Shown piece by piece: positions 10,412 through 18,320 of a DNA stretch of 64,000 nucleotides. Source of the stretch: Oscillibacter sp. 1-3 (GTDB taxonomy: Bacteria > Bacillota > Clostridia > Oscillospirales > Oscillospiraceae); NCBI RefSeq assembly GCF_000403435.2, contig NZ_KE159707.1, positions 483,607 through 547,606 of the forward strand, written 5' to 3'. Numbering within the stretch: position 1 is the first letter of the stretch; each line of letters starts with the position of its first letter. The notes beneath the pieces are model-generated. The model was given only the letters and a program-made list of their open reading frames with translations, did no database searches and was not told the origin of the DNA. The position numbers were made by a program, and so were the translations under genes.

Positions 10412-11759
10412 AGCGCTTGTCCAGCGTGGAGAACTGGGTGTACTCCGGCATCCACCGCAGCTCCACCTTGCCGGTCTCGCCGTGGCGGTTCTTGGCAACT
10501 ATACATTCCGCAATATTATGCTTTTCCGAATCCTCATTGTAATAATCGTCCCGGTACAAAAACAGCACAATGTCCGCGTCCTGCTCAATGGCGCCGGACT
10601 CCCGCAGGTCCGAGAGCATGGGGCGCTTATCGTCCCGCTTCTCATTGGCGCGGGAGAGCTGGCTGAGGCAGATCACCGGCACATCCAGCTCCTTGGCCAT
10701 GATTTTCAGCATCCGGGACATATCGGACACCACCTGCTGGCGGTTCTCGCCGCCCCGGGTCTGGCCGCCGGCGGAGGTCATCAGCTGCAGATAGTCAATG
10801 ACCACCAGCCCCAGGTTGTCCAGCCGGCGGCACTTGGCGTTCATGTCCGCCACGGACAGCATGGGGTTGTCGTCAATCCGGATGTCCACCCGGTTCAGGA
10901 TCGTGGCGGCCCCGGCGATCTTCTCCCAGTCGGTCTCCCGGAGGCAGCCGGTTTTCAGGCGGTTGTTCTCCACCAGAGCCTCGGTGCTGAGAAGCCGGGA
11001 GGCCAGCTGCTCCCGGGACATCTCCAGGGAGAAGACGGCCACGGTCTTCTGGTTGTTCTTGGCCACGTTCAGCGCCAGATTCAGCGCCAGGGAGGTCTTG
11101 CCCATGCCGGGCCGGGCCGCCAGCAGGATCAGGTCGGACTTGTTCAGTCCCGTGATCTTCTGGTCAATGGCGGAGAGGCCCGTGGAGAGTCCCGGCAGGT
11201 GGTTCTCGCTCTCCCCCATTTCGCTGAGGCGGTCCAGCACCTCCGGCAGCACCTGGCGCAAAGGCACCATGTCCTGAGCGGACTGGCCCCGGCGAACGGC
11301 GTAGACCTTCTGCTCCGCCGCCTCCAGGATCTCGGCGGCCTCGCCCACGCCCTCCTGCACCAGGGCCGTGATCTCCGCCGCCGCCTGGGCCACGCCCCGC
11401 AGAAGGGCCTTGTCCCGGACAATGGCGGCGTACTCCATCACGTTGGCGCTGGTGGGGGTGATCTCCATCAGCTGGGCGAGATAGGAACGGGTGGTCTGGT
11501 CGTCGTAGGCGCCGCTCTTGCGCATCTCCTCGCAGACGGTGATGCCGTCGATGGGCTTGGCGTAGGTGAACATGGAGTAGATGGTCTCAAAGATCTCCCG
11601 GTTCTGCCGCAGGTAGAAGTCGGCGGGCCGGAGCTTGTCCATCACGTCCTTGACGCAGTCGGCGTCGATGAGCATGGAGCCCAGCACCGCCTGCTCACCC
11701 TCCAGGCTGTGGGGCATCTGGCGGAGGAGAAGATCCTCGTTTGGCAACGAAAACACCAC
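10395..11759 (-). CDS. dnaB: Replicative DNA helicase DnaB
   Basis: Hexameric fork helicase, 454 residues. The N-terminal primase-interaction domain begins MPHSLEGEQAVLGSML; Walker A ARPGMGKTSLALN, Walker B LVVIDYLQLM, LSQLSRANEKRDDKRPMLSDLRESGAIEQDADIV and the arginine-finger region FLYRDDYYN all match DnaB. No intein or insertion. It follows rplI on the same strand, a common Firmicute pair. Confidence 0.97.
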   Translation of the reverse strand: MVFSLPNEDLLLRQMPHSLEGEQAVLGSMLIDADCVKDVMDKLRPADFYLRQNREIFETIYSMFTYAKPIDGITVCEEMRKSGAYDDQTTRSYLAQLMEITPTSANVMEYAAIVRDKALLRGVAQAAAEITALVQEGVGEAAEILEAAEQKVYAVRRGQSAQDMVPLRQVLPEVLDRLSEMGESENHLPGLSTGLSAIDQKITGLNKSDLILLAARPGMGKTSLALNLALNVAKNNQKTVAVFSLEMSREQLASRLLSTEALVENNRLKTGCLRETDWEKIAGAATILNRVDIRIDDNPMLSVADMNAKCRRLDNLGLVVIDYLQLMTSAGGQTRGGENRQQVVSDMSRMLKIMAKELDVPVICLSQLSRANEKRDDKRPMLSDLRESGAIEQDADIVLFLYRDDYYNEDSEKHNIAECIVAKNRHGETGKVELRWMPEYTQFSTLDKRYDDED

Positions 11760-11839
11760 CCTTTTCTATTCGATATGATAGAACCCAAAAATCGCCGGCC
11801 ATTGGAAGGACAGGCCGCCCAGGGGGGCGGCCCCTGCGG

Positions 11840-12289
11840 TCACTTCTCCTCGTAGACCGACACGTAGACGGTGCCGCTGACCTCGAAGCCCAGCTTGGCC
11901 TTCACCTGGTAGCTGCCAAAGGCCTTGATGGGGTCCTCCAGCACCAACTTCTGCTTGGGCACGTCGATGCTGTACTGCTTCATCAATCCCTCGGAGATCT
12001 CCTTGGTGGTGACGGCGCCGAAGAGCTTGCCATTGCTGCCGGCCTTGGCGGTAAGCTTCACCTGGCACTCCTTGAGCTTTTCGGCGATGTCCTCCGCCTC
12101 GGCCTTCATCCGGGCCTCCTCGGCCTTGCGGGCCTTTTCCTTGAGATTCATGGTGTTGATGGCGTCCGCCGTGGCGGGGATGGCCATCTTCCGGGGCAGA
12201 AGGAAGTTCCGGGCGTAGCCCTCGGAGACCTCCACCATCTGGCCCTTCTTGCCCTGGCCCTTCACGTCCTGCTGTAAAATGACTTTCAT
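11840..12289 (-). CDS. rplI: 50S ribosomal protein L9
   Basis: 149 residues, usual length. It opens [21 protein letters not shown], has [16 protein letters not shown], a long connecting helix (residues about 45-75) and the C-terminal domain [15 protein letters not shown]. It binds 23S rRNA. It lies between the two small membrane proteins and dnaB. A GC-rich hairpin (11813-11832) just after the stop lacks a T-run. Confidence 0.97.
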   Translation of the reverse strand: MKVILQQDVKGQGKKGQMVEVSEGYARNFLLPRKMAIPATADAINTMNLKEKARKAEEARMKAEAEDIAEKLKECQVKLTAKAGSNGKLFGAVTTKEISEGLMKQYSIDVPKQKLVLEDPIKAFGSYQVKAKLGFEVSGTVYVSVYEEK

Positions 12290-12392
12290 TGCTTATTTCT
12301 CCTTATTTCTGAAATCGTTTTTGTTTGAGTGCCCGGACCTGTCTTTTCAAGCGCCCGGCCAGACGGCGTTCAGCGCCTGTGAATACAGATTC

Positions 12393-12629
12393 TCACTGCT
12401 GATCGTGTTCACACTCCCTGCCCTCCAGCTCCTGAACCCGCTTCTCCAGGGCCTCCAGCTTTTCGCTCTGGGCCGCAAAGGCGCTGATCAGCACCGCCAG
12501 AATGAGGGCAATGAATACCAAAAAGGCGTAAAAATGGCGGGAGAGGTCCAAAAGCACGGAGCCGCCGAAAAACATAAACACAAATACCAGTACCAGGCAG
12601 ATGAAAAATGTCATCAGAAATTTCTTCAT
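12393..12629 (-). CDS. Small membrane protein with C-terminal coiled coil (copy 2)
   Basis: 78 residues: two hydrophobic segments (about 5-25 and 36-54) followed by a short coiled coil, SEKLEALEKRVQELEGRE, and an acidic tail. A strong AAGGAGGAG ribosome site precedes the ATG. It is clearly related to the neighbouring upstream gene (same topology and ELEGRE-type ending), so the two arose by tandem duplication. It resembles small clostridial two-TM proteins next to gdpP/rplI; no known function. Confidence 0.75.
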   Translation of the reverse strand: MKKFLMTFFICLVLVFVFMFFGGSVLLDLSRHFYAFLVFIALILAVLISAFAAQSEKLEALEKRVQELEGRECEHDQQ

Positions 12630-12692
12630 AACAGCTCCTCCTTCTCGCCTTTCAAAATAGAAAGAAACTACGCTCCTGGAGGCTGTGTCCCC

Positions 12693-12914
12693 TCATTCCG
12701 CACTCTCTCGGCCCTCCAGATCCTGAATGCGCCTTTCCAGCTCCTCCTGCTTTTTCCTCTGGGTTTCGAGGATATTGACGAGGACGCTGATGGGCGCTGC
12801 CAGCGCAAGGACAACCAGCAGCAAAAGCCCAACCCCTCCGAAGAGCGCACCCAGCAGCATGACCCCGCAAATCAGCGTCAGGCAGATGAAAAAGGCGGCG
12901 AAAAAGACCTTCAT
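12693..12914 (-). CDS. Small membrane protein with C-terminal coiled coil (copy 1)
   Basis: 73 residues: MKVFFAAFFICLTLICG opens the first membrane segment, a second follows at about 28-48, then the coiled coil RKKQEELERRIQDLEGRE. It is a paralogue of the next gene downstream, 63 bp away. It lies 11 bp after gdpP, so it is probably co-transcribed with it. The coiled coil would face the cytoplasm if both segments span the membrane. Confidence 0.75.
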   Translation of the reverse strand: MKVFFAAFFICLTLICGVMLLGALFGGVGLLLLVVLALAAPISVLVNILETQRKKQEELERRIQDLEGRESAE

Positions 12915-12925
12915 GACGTTTCCCC

Positions 12926-14920
12926 CTATTTCTCAAAATAGGCGTCAATGGCCGCCACCAGCCGGGTCCGCACGTCCAGGATGTCGCCGTTTTCAACGCA
13001 CCCGCCGGCGGTGGTGGAGTTGCCGCCGCCCCCCAGGGCCTCCAGCACCACCTGGACGTTGACCTCCCCCAGGGACCGGGCGGACATCAGCACGTTCTCC
13101 CCGTTGCGGTAGAGCACGAAGGAGGCCTTCACCCCCTTGAGGGTCAAAAGCTCATCGGCCGCCTGGGCCGCCGCCACCCGGTCCACCCCCTCCTGGGGCA
13201 CCACGGAGACGGCGATGTCCCCCCGGTAGAGCTCCGCCCTGCGGACGATGTCGTACCGGGAGACCATGTCGTTGAGATCGTTCTGGAACAGCCGCTGCAC
13301 GTCCGCCGTGTCGGCCCCGGCCCGGCGGAGGAAGGCCGCCGCCTCAAAGGTGCGGCCCCCGGTGCGGAGGGTGAAGTGCTTGGTGTCCAGCACGATGCCG
13401 GCAAGCAGGGCCTCCGCCTCCCCCCGCATGAGGTCGGCGGGCTCGATGAGGTACTGCAAAAGCTCCGTCACCAGCTCCGAGGCGGAGGAGGCGTAGGGCT
13501 CGTGGAAGCTGAAAGCGGCGTTTTCGATGTAGGTGGCGGCCCGGCGGTGGTGGTCGATGACCGCCACGCGGTTGCAGGCGTCCAGCACCTGGGGACTGTC
13601 CACCAGCTCCGGGCGGTTGGTGTCCACCACCACCAGGAGGGCCCCCGGCTGCATCTTCAAAAAGGCCTCGCCGCCGGAGATGAAGGTGTCCGCGTACTCC
13701 GGCATGGAGCGGACCCGCTCCAGCAGGGCCTCCGAGGCGTTATGCTCCAGGTCCATGACGATCTGGGCCTGCTTGCCCCGCTTCCGGGCGGCGCAGCAGA
13801 TGCCCACCGCCGCGCCCACGGCGTCCATGTCGGCATAGCTGTGGCCCATGACGTAGATCTGGCCCGCGTCGGCCATCAGCTCGCTGAGGGCGTTGGCCAT
13901 GACCCGGGACTTGACTTTGGTGCGCTTCTCCGTGGCTTTGGCCCTGCCGCCGTAGAAGGCAAAGTCCACCTTGCCCCGGACCACCGCCTGGTCGCCGCCC
14001 CGGCTGAGGGCCATCTCCAGGGAGAGGTTGGCGTTTTTCAAAAGCTCCGAGAGCGTAGCGCCGTCCTTGCCGATGCCGATGGACAGCGTGGGGGGGACGC
14101 CCTCCGCCGCCTTGATGTCCCGGATGGTGTCCAGCACGGAGAATTTCTCCTCCACGAAGTGGTCGTAATGCCGCTCCTCAAAGAGAAAGAGGTAGCGGTC
14201 CCGCTCGGTCTTGAGCAGGATGCCGTCGCTGCCGGCGGCCCACTGGTCCAGCTTCTCGTCGATCTGGGCCAGAATGCCGCTGCGCTGGGTGTCGGCGCAG
14301 GCCTTCATGAGGTCCTCGTAGTTATCCACCATCAAAAGGGCCAGCACGGGGCGGGTGGCGGTGTAGGCCTCCCGCAGGGCGTCGGACTCGGTGACGTCCA
14401 CCCAGTAAGTGGTGGCCACCAGGTTCTGCTCGCCGCTGCGGCTCTTGGCCCGCACCAGACTGCCGTAGACCCGGAAGCGGCGGCCGTTCATCGCCACCCG
14501 CTCCGGGCACTCCTGCTTGCCCTCCAGCAGCCACTGGACGGGGCAGTTCGGCACCGCGTCCTCCACCCGCATCTCAAAGAGGTGCTCCCGCACCCCGGCC
14601 AGCTGGAGGAAGTCCTCGTTGCTCCAGATGACCTCTCCGGTGTCCGGCCGGAAGACCATGATGGGCAGGGGGGAGTGGATGAGGGTGGACTTGCTGGCGG
14701 TGTCCACGCTGCCGGTGACGCTGTCGATGTACTGTAAGATCCCCTGGCGGCGCTTTTTGTTGGCCTGGGAAAAATAGGCGTACAGCGCCGCGGTGACGCA
14801 GGCCTCCGCCAGGGCCAGCAGGGGATTCACCGCCAGGGCCAGCAGGCAGAACAGGGCCATGCACAAAAAGTACAGCTTTAAGTTGGGCTCCAGCATACGG
14901 GAGAGTTTTTTGTTGTTCAT
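12926..14920 (-). CDS. gdpP: Cyclic-di-AMP phosphodiesterase GdpP (DHH family)
   Basis: Degrades c-di-AMP to pApA, controlling osmotic and cell-wall homeostasis. 664 residues: two N-terminal TM helices (about 15-55), a PAS-like domain (about 80-170), a degenerate GGDEF domain (about 190-310, TLSIGIGKDG), DHH motifs GHSYADMDAVGAAVG and VIDHHRRA, and C-terminal DHHA1 with GGGGNSTTAGG. It heads the minus-strand housekeeping run gdpP-rplI-dnaB, a conserved Firmicute order. Confidence 0.96.
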   Translation of the reverse strand: MNNKKLSRMLEPNLKLYFLCMALFCLLALAVNPLLALAEACVTAALYAYFSQANKKRRQGILQYIDSVTGSVDTASKSTLIHSPLPIMVFRPDTGEVIWSNEDFLQLAGVREHLFEMRVEDAVPNCPVQWLLEGKQECPERVAMNGRRFRVYGSLVRAKSRSGEQNLVATTYWVDVTESDALREAYTATRPVLALLMVDNYEDLMKACADTQRSGILAQIDEKLDQWAAGSDGILLKTERDRYLFLFEERHYDHFVEEKFSVLDTIRDIKAAEGVPPTLSIGIGKDGATLSELLKNANLSLEMALSRGGDQAVVRGKVDFAFYGGRAKATEKRTKVKSRVMANALSELMADAGQIYVMGHSYADMDAVGAAVGICCAARKRGKQAQIVMDLEHNASEALLERVRSMPEYADTFISGGEAFLKMQPGALLVVVDTNRPELVDSPQVLDACNRVAVIDHHRRAATYIENAAFSFHEPYASSASELVTELLQYLIEPADLMRGEAEALLAGIVLDTKHFTLRTGGRTFEAAAFLRRAGADTADVQRLFQNDLNDMVSRYDIVRRAELYRGDIAVSVVPQEGVDRVAAAQAADELLTLKGVKASFVLYRNGENVLMSARSLGEVNVQVVLEALGGGGNSTTAGGCVENGDILDVRTRLVAAIDAYFEK

Positions 14921-15046
14921 GGCGAAGCTCCTAAATACACAAATACAATAGATATATCAGTATACCAGTTTTGTCCGAAATAAGCAACTGCCAAAACCGC
15001 GGAAAGGCGCAAAATTCAAAATGACCGGACGGGACAGAAGCTGAAC

Positions 15047-15071
15047 GCCCGCCGGGGAATTCCCGGCGGGC
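15047..15071 (-). terminator. GC-rich hairpin after the LacI-family gene
   Basis: A 10-bp perfect stem (GCCCGCCGGG / CCCGGCGGGC) 8 bp past the stop codon of the regulator. No T-run follows on the minus strand, so it may be a processing or weak termination site. Confidence 0.5.
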
Positions 15072-15078
15072 CCGCTCG

Positions 15079-16107
15079 TTATTCCACGGTCTCTGCGTTG
15101 AGAATGGTACTGGAGGGATAGTAATACTCCCGCTCCGGACCACGGCGCTCCAGAACGGTGCCGAAGAGAACGGACAGCGCCTGATAGCTCTGGTAGGGCA
15201 GGTTCTGGTCGATGGAGAAATCCACCAGCCCCTCCTTCAAAAACCGCCGGATCTCCGGGCTGTTGTCGTGGGCCAGGACCCGCACCTGCTCGGCGCGGCC
15301 CGTCCGGCGCAGGGCCTCCACGCAGCCGGGAACACTCTGGGTGGCCATGTAGATATACCGCAGTCCAGACTCCGTCTCCAGCGCGTGGGACACGGCCTCC
15401 AGGGTCTTTTCGTAGCTGTCGTGGGTGGCGGCCACCAAAAAGGCGTCCCGGGAGAAGCCCCGCTCCGCCAGGCGCTCAAAAAATCCGTCGGCTCGGGCTT
15501 TATGGCCCACATACTCCAGGCCGGAGTAGGCCAGCAGCACCTTGTCCCCGGGGCGGAGGAATTTGGAGGCAATCTCCCCCGCCACCCGTCCGGCGTGGTG
15601 GGCGTCCTCCCCCACATAGCACAGCCGGGGGGCATGGGGAACATCGGAGTTGAACGTCACCACCGGGATCTGAAGCCCGGCCAGCTGGCGGAGCCGCTCG
15701 CAGACCTCGCCGCAGTCCGAGCCGCACAGGGCCACGCCGTGGACATGCTCCCGGGACGCCTGGTCCAGAAGCTGGAGGCAGCCCGCCGTGTCTCCGTGGG
15801 GATAGCGCAGCACCTCCACCGAGAGGTTGTAGTCCCGCCGCTCCTCCAGGAAGCGGCTCACGCCGTCGGCCATGGCGTCCTGAATATAGGGGCCCCACTC
15901 CGGCTGGATCACGGTGAAGCGCCGGGCCGTGCCGCTGGTAGCCAGGGCGCTGGCCATGCGGTTGGGACGGTAGTCCAGCTCAGCCATCACGGCCAGCACC
16001 CGCTCCCGCACCTCCGCCTTGACATAGGGGCGGTCGTGGAGCACCCGGTCCACCGTGCCGATGGAAACCCCCGCCCGCTCCGCGATCATCTTGATGGTGG
16101 CCCGCAT
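15079..16107 (-). CDS. LacI-family transcriptional regulator (sugar-binding-protein type)
   Basis: 342 residues. The N-terminal HTH (TIKMIAERAGVSIGTVDRVLHDR, residues about 4-26) and hinge helix (YRPNRMASALATS) are typical, followed by a periplasmic-binding-protein-like effector domain with TFNSDVPHAPRLCYVGEDAHHAGR, as in ribose/inositol sensors. It stands alone, with no transporter or catabolic genes beside it, so its regulon is elsewhere or is itself. Upstream, GGAAAATT (16122-16129) and AATTTTCC (16149-16156) form an inverted repeat over the promoter area, a possible autoregulatory site. Confidence 0.88.
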   Translation of the reverse strand: MRATIKMIAERAGVSIGTVDRVLHDRPYVKAEVRERVLAVMAELDYRPNRMASALATSGTARRFTVIQPEWGPYIQDAMADGVSRFLEERRDYNLSVEVLRYPHGDTAGCLQLLDQASREHVHGVALCGSDCGEVCERLRQLAGLQIPVVTFNSDVPHAPRLCYVGEDAHHAGRVAGEIASKFLRPGDKVLLAYSGLEYVGHKARADGFFERLAERGFSRDAFLVAATHDSYEKTLEAVSHALETESGLRYIYMATQSVPGCVEALRRTGRAEQVRVLAHDNSPEIRRFLKEGLVDFSIDQNLPYQSYQALSVLFGTVLERRGPEREYYYPSSTILNAETVE

Positions 16108-16548
16108 GAAAACGCCTCCTTGGAAAATTCGATACTGAAATCATATGAAATTTTCCCGCGCTTGTCAAGCTCTGCCGGAAGGCGCGCCTGTTGGGAGAGA
16201 CGGGAGCGCCCGCCGCCTTTGCCGCCGCTTGGAGGTTGAAAACCGATCCAAATCCGCCTTGACATTCCAATATGACTGCGGTAAAGTGAGAACATTCAAC
16301 CGAAAACCGAATTTGACAGCAATCCGCAAAACCGCTGTATTCACAGGCAGCGAGCGCAGTCCGGACGGGTCTGATCGCGCCGTTCTTCGTCAGATTTTCT
16401 TGAAATACATCCAGTATTCCTGCGAAAATTTCCCTCGGCCGGTGTGAGAATTCCTCGCCCATCCAATATTTTCCACTTATGAATACAGCCTCTCATATAC
16501 AGAAAACCTTTTTGAAACGCGGCGGTATTAAAATGAATCCATTAGGCC
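16108..16548. other. Intergenic region upstream of the LacI-family gene
   Basis: No convincing gene on either strand. It contains the inverted repeat noted for the regulator and otherwise unremarkable sequence of lower GC than its neighbours towards 16300-16548. Confidence 0.5.
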
Positions 16549-16781
16549 TTGTTTGAAAACATCGACAAACTTCTACAACGGAGCTGGGTGCGGAACGCAT
16601 AGAGCAGAACCTGCAGATTGAAACAGACTGCGTTGTTCAATGGATCAAACAGCGCATTCCGGATAAAGACCCACAATTTGAAAAAATCGAAAAAAATTGG
16701 TACATAACGGCAGGTCACTGCAGAACAGCCGTGAACGCACACAGTTATACCATTATCACTGTGCATAAAGTCAGGGAATGA
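16549..16781 (+). pseudogene. Frameshifted, N-terminally truncated DUF3781 gene
   Basis: One frame reads LFENIDKLLQR from TTG 16549. About 30 bases on, the reading continues in another frame as ELGAERIEQNLQIETDCVV...NWYITAGHCRTAVNAHSYTIITVHK, ending TGA 16779-16781. Joined, the two resemble the small DUF3781 family (ENIDKLHTTELG... to ...NAYSYTIITAHK, from memory). An in-frame TAG immediately precedes the TTG, so the normal N-terminus is missing. Frameshift near 16589. Likely a decayed gene, or a sequencing indel plus truncation. Confidence 0.6.
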
Positions 16782-16890
16782 CACGGCAAAAGATCACGGC
16801 ACACCAAAAGCAGGGGTTGAGAAGCCGAAGTCGCAAACGAAAATCGGGAGTTTTCTGCAGATACGGCCGCCGGAACGGGAGGAGCGCGTC

Positions 16891-17451
16891 ATGAGCGATT
16901 TAATGGAATTTGCCAGCAGAGAAGAGTTCCGGAAATGGCTCTGCGATCACTGCTTGTCAAGCGCCGGCGTCTGGCTTCTATTCGGCAAGGCCGGCGGGCC
17001 GAAAACAATAACGGCGGGAGAGGCCCTGGAAGAGGCGCTCTGCTTTGGCTGGATTGACGGTCAGATGCAGCGCATTGACGCTCAGACCTATCAGAAATAT
17101 TTCTCCCCGCGCAGGGAGAAGAGCAAGTGGTCGGAGAAAAACAAGGCGCTGGTCAAGGACCTGGAGGAACGGGGACTGATGACCGATTTCGGCAGAAGAA
17201 AAGTACAGGAAGCCAAGGAAAACGGCCAGTGGCACGCGCCGAAGCCCCCGGCGGTTACAGAGGAGCAGATCGCCTGCCTGTCCGCGCTGCTGGAGCGCTT
17301 TGAGCCCGCCTTCACAAACTTTCAGGCTATGCCGCCGTCGGTGAAGAAGACCTACGCGCGGGCGTATTTCGACGCCAAGACGGACGCCGGGCGGGAAAAA
17401 CGGCTCGCCTGGATGGCGGACCGGCTCAATAAAAACTTAAAACCGATGTAG
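16891..17451 (+). CDS. YdeI/OmpD-associated family protein
   Basis: 186 residues. It matches the YdeI family layout: F.SREEFRKWL near the N-terminus, SAGVWLLFGKAGGPKTITAGEALEEALCFGWIDGQ, then YQKYFSPRREKSKWSEKNKALV and a C-terminal helical part (PPSVKKTYARAYFDAKT). Members are sometimes called bacteriocin-protection proteins, but their biochemical role is unclear. Good GGAGGAGCG ribosome site. Monocistronic. Confidence 0.85.
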   Translation: MSDLMEFASREEFRKWLCDHCLSSAGVWLLFGKAGGPKTITAGEALEEALCFGWIDGQMQRIDAQTYQKYFSPRREKSKWSEKNKALVKDLEERGLMTDFGRRKVQEAKENGQWHAPKPPAVTEEQIACLSALLERFEPAFTNFQAMPPSVKKTYARAYFDAKTDAGREKRLAWMADRLNKNLKPM

Positions 17452-17528
17452 TGTTTCCCGCCCTGCGGGCATACAAATAGATCAGGCCGCGTTTGACCGG
17501 CGGAGTGCCGGACGCGGCGGAGCGAATG

Positions 17529-18062
17529 TTATCCAGGCTCCCGCAGAACTTTTTCGTAGAGATTGTACCATGGAAGCCCGTACTTCTCATATCCAAGGCT
17601 GACCGTTCCAACATATTTATATCCGCATTTTTTATATAAGCTCTCGGCGGAGATATTCCCCTTGGCGACGTCAAGCCTGATGCTTCTGCATCCCTCTTTT
17701 CCGGCAAGCTTCTCCGCCTGATCCAGCAGCATTTTCCCGATTCCCAATCCTGTGAAATCCGGATGTACTGCAAGCGTATAAATTACATATATATTGTCAT
17801 AGCTGCTCTCCGTGAGCCATCCGGCGTTTTCGTACCCCTCCTCCGGCCTATGGCGGAGGAGCACCGTCCCGACTATTTTCGCATCATTTTTTATGACGTA
17901 CAAAGCGCCATCCTTGATTCCCGCGCGCGCGTCATCCACCGTCGGATATACCCCTTTTTTCCACCCGGGATAATTTTCATGCGCGCACAAATCATCACAC
18001 ACCGCATCATAAAGGCTGCTTATTTCAAGAAGATCTGCCGCTTCCGCCCTTGTGAAAATCAT
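17529..18062 (-). CDS. GNAT-family N-acetyltransferase
   Basis: Starting at MIFTRAEAADLLEISSLYDAV (ATG at 18062, GGAAG upstream) gives 177 residues. The frame extends upstream but that part has no family similarity. The acetyl-CoA-binding motif A is VIYTLAVHPDFTGLGIGKMLLDQAEKLA, followed by CRSIRLDVAKGNISAESLYKKCGYKYVGTV. Substrate not predictable. It is convergent with the YdeI-like gene. Confidence 0.85.
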   Translation of the reverse strand: MIFTRAEAADLLEISSLYDAVCDDLCAHENYPGWKKGVYPTVDDARAGIKDGALYVIKNDAKIVGTVLLRHRPEEGYENAGWLTESSYDNIYVIYTLAVHPDFTGLGIGKMLLDQAEKLAGKEGCRSIRLDVAKGNISAESLYKKCGYKYVGTVSLGYEKYGLPWYNLYEKVLREPG

Positions 18063-18255
18063 CTTCTCACTTCCTATCCCCGCAGACTGCGGTTTGTCCT
18101 TCCGATTGATTGCAGCAGGGGCTCCGTTCAATTTGTCTCCGTACAGCCGCCGGCGCTTTGAGGGGCGCGTCCTCTTCGCAGATTTTATGCAGGGGCCGCA
18201 GGCCAAAACCGCGAATGGTAAAACGCAGTCGGACGTTTCCCGCTTTCAGCGGGAT

Positions 18256-18284
18256 TTGACGAATCGCGAAGGATTTGATATAAT
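18256..18284 (+). promoter_or_regulatory. Strong sigma-70-type promoter for the SLH gene
   Basis: TTGACG, 17-nt spacer, TATAAT; only one mismatch to consensus. The ATG lies 37 nt past the -10 with AAAGGAG ahead of it. Confidence 0.8.
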
Positions 18285-18320
18285 TCCCATATCTGTTTTC
18301 TCAAAGGAGACTGAACGGTT

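Noticed and set aside
10395-14920. Replication origin near dnaB/rplI
   Set aside because: No DnaA-box cluster, dnaA or dnaN; dnaB here is part of the ordinary gdpP-rplI-dnaB group.
16545-16560. A copy of the MITE-like end GGCCTTGTTTGAAAA
   Set aside because: The same bases encode LFEN of the DUF3781 remnant (the family's conserved N-terminal ENIDKL region), so the match is probably chance.
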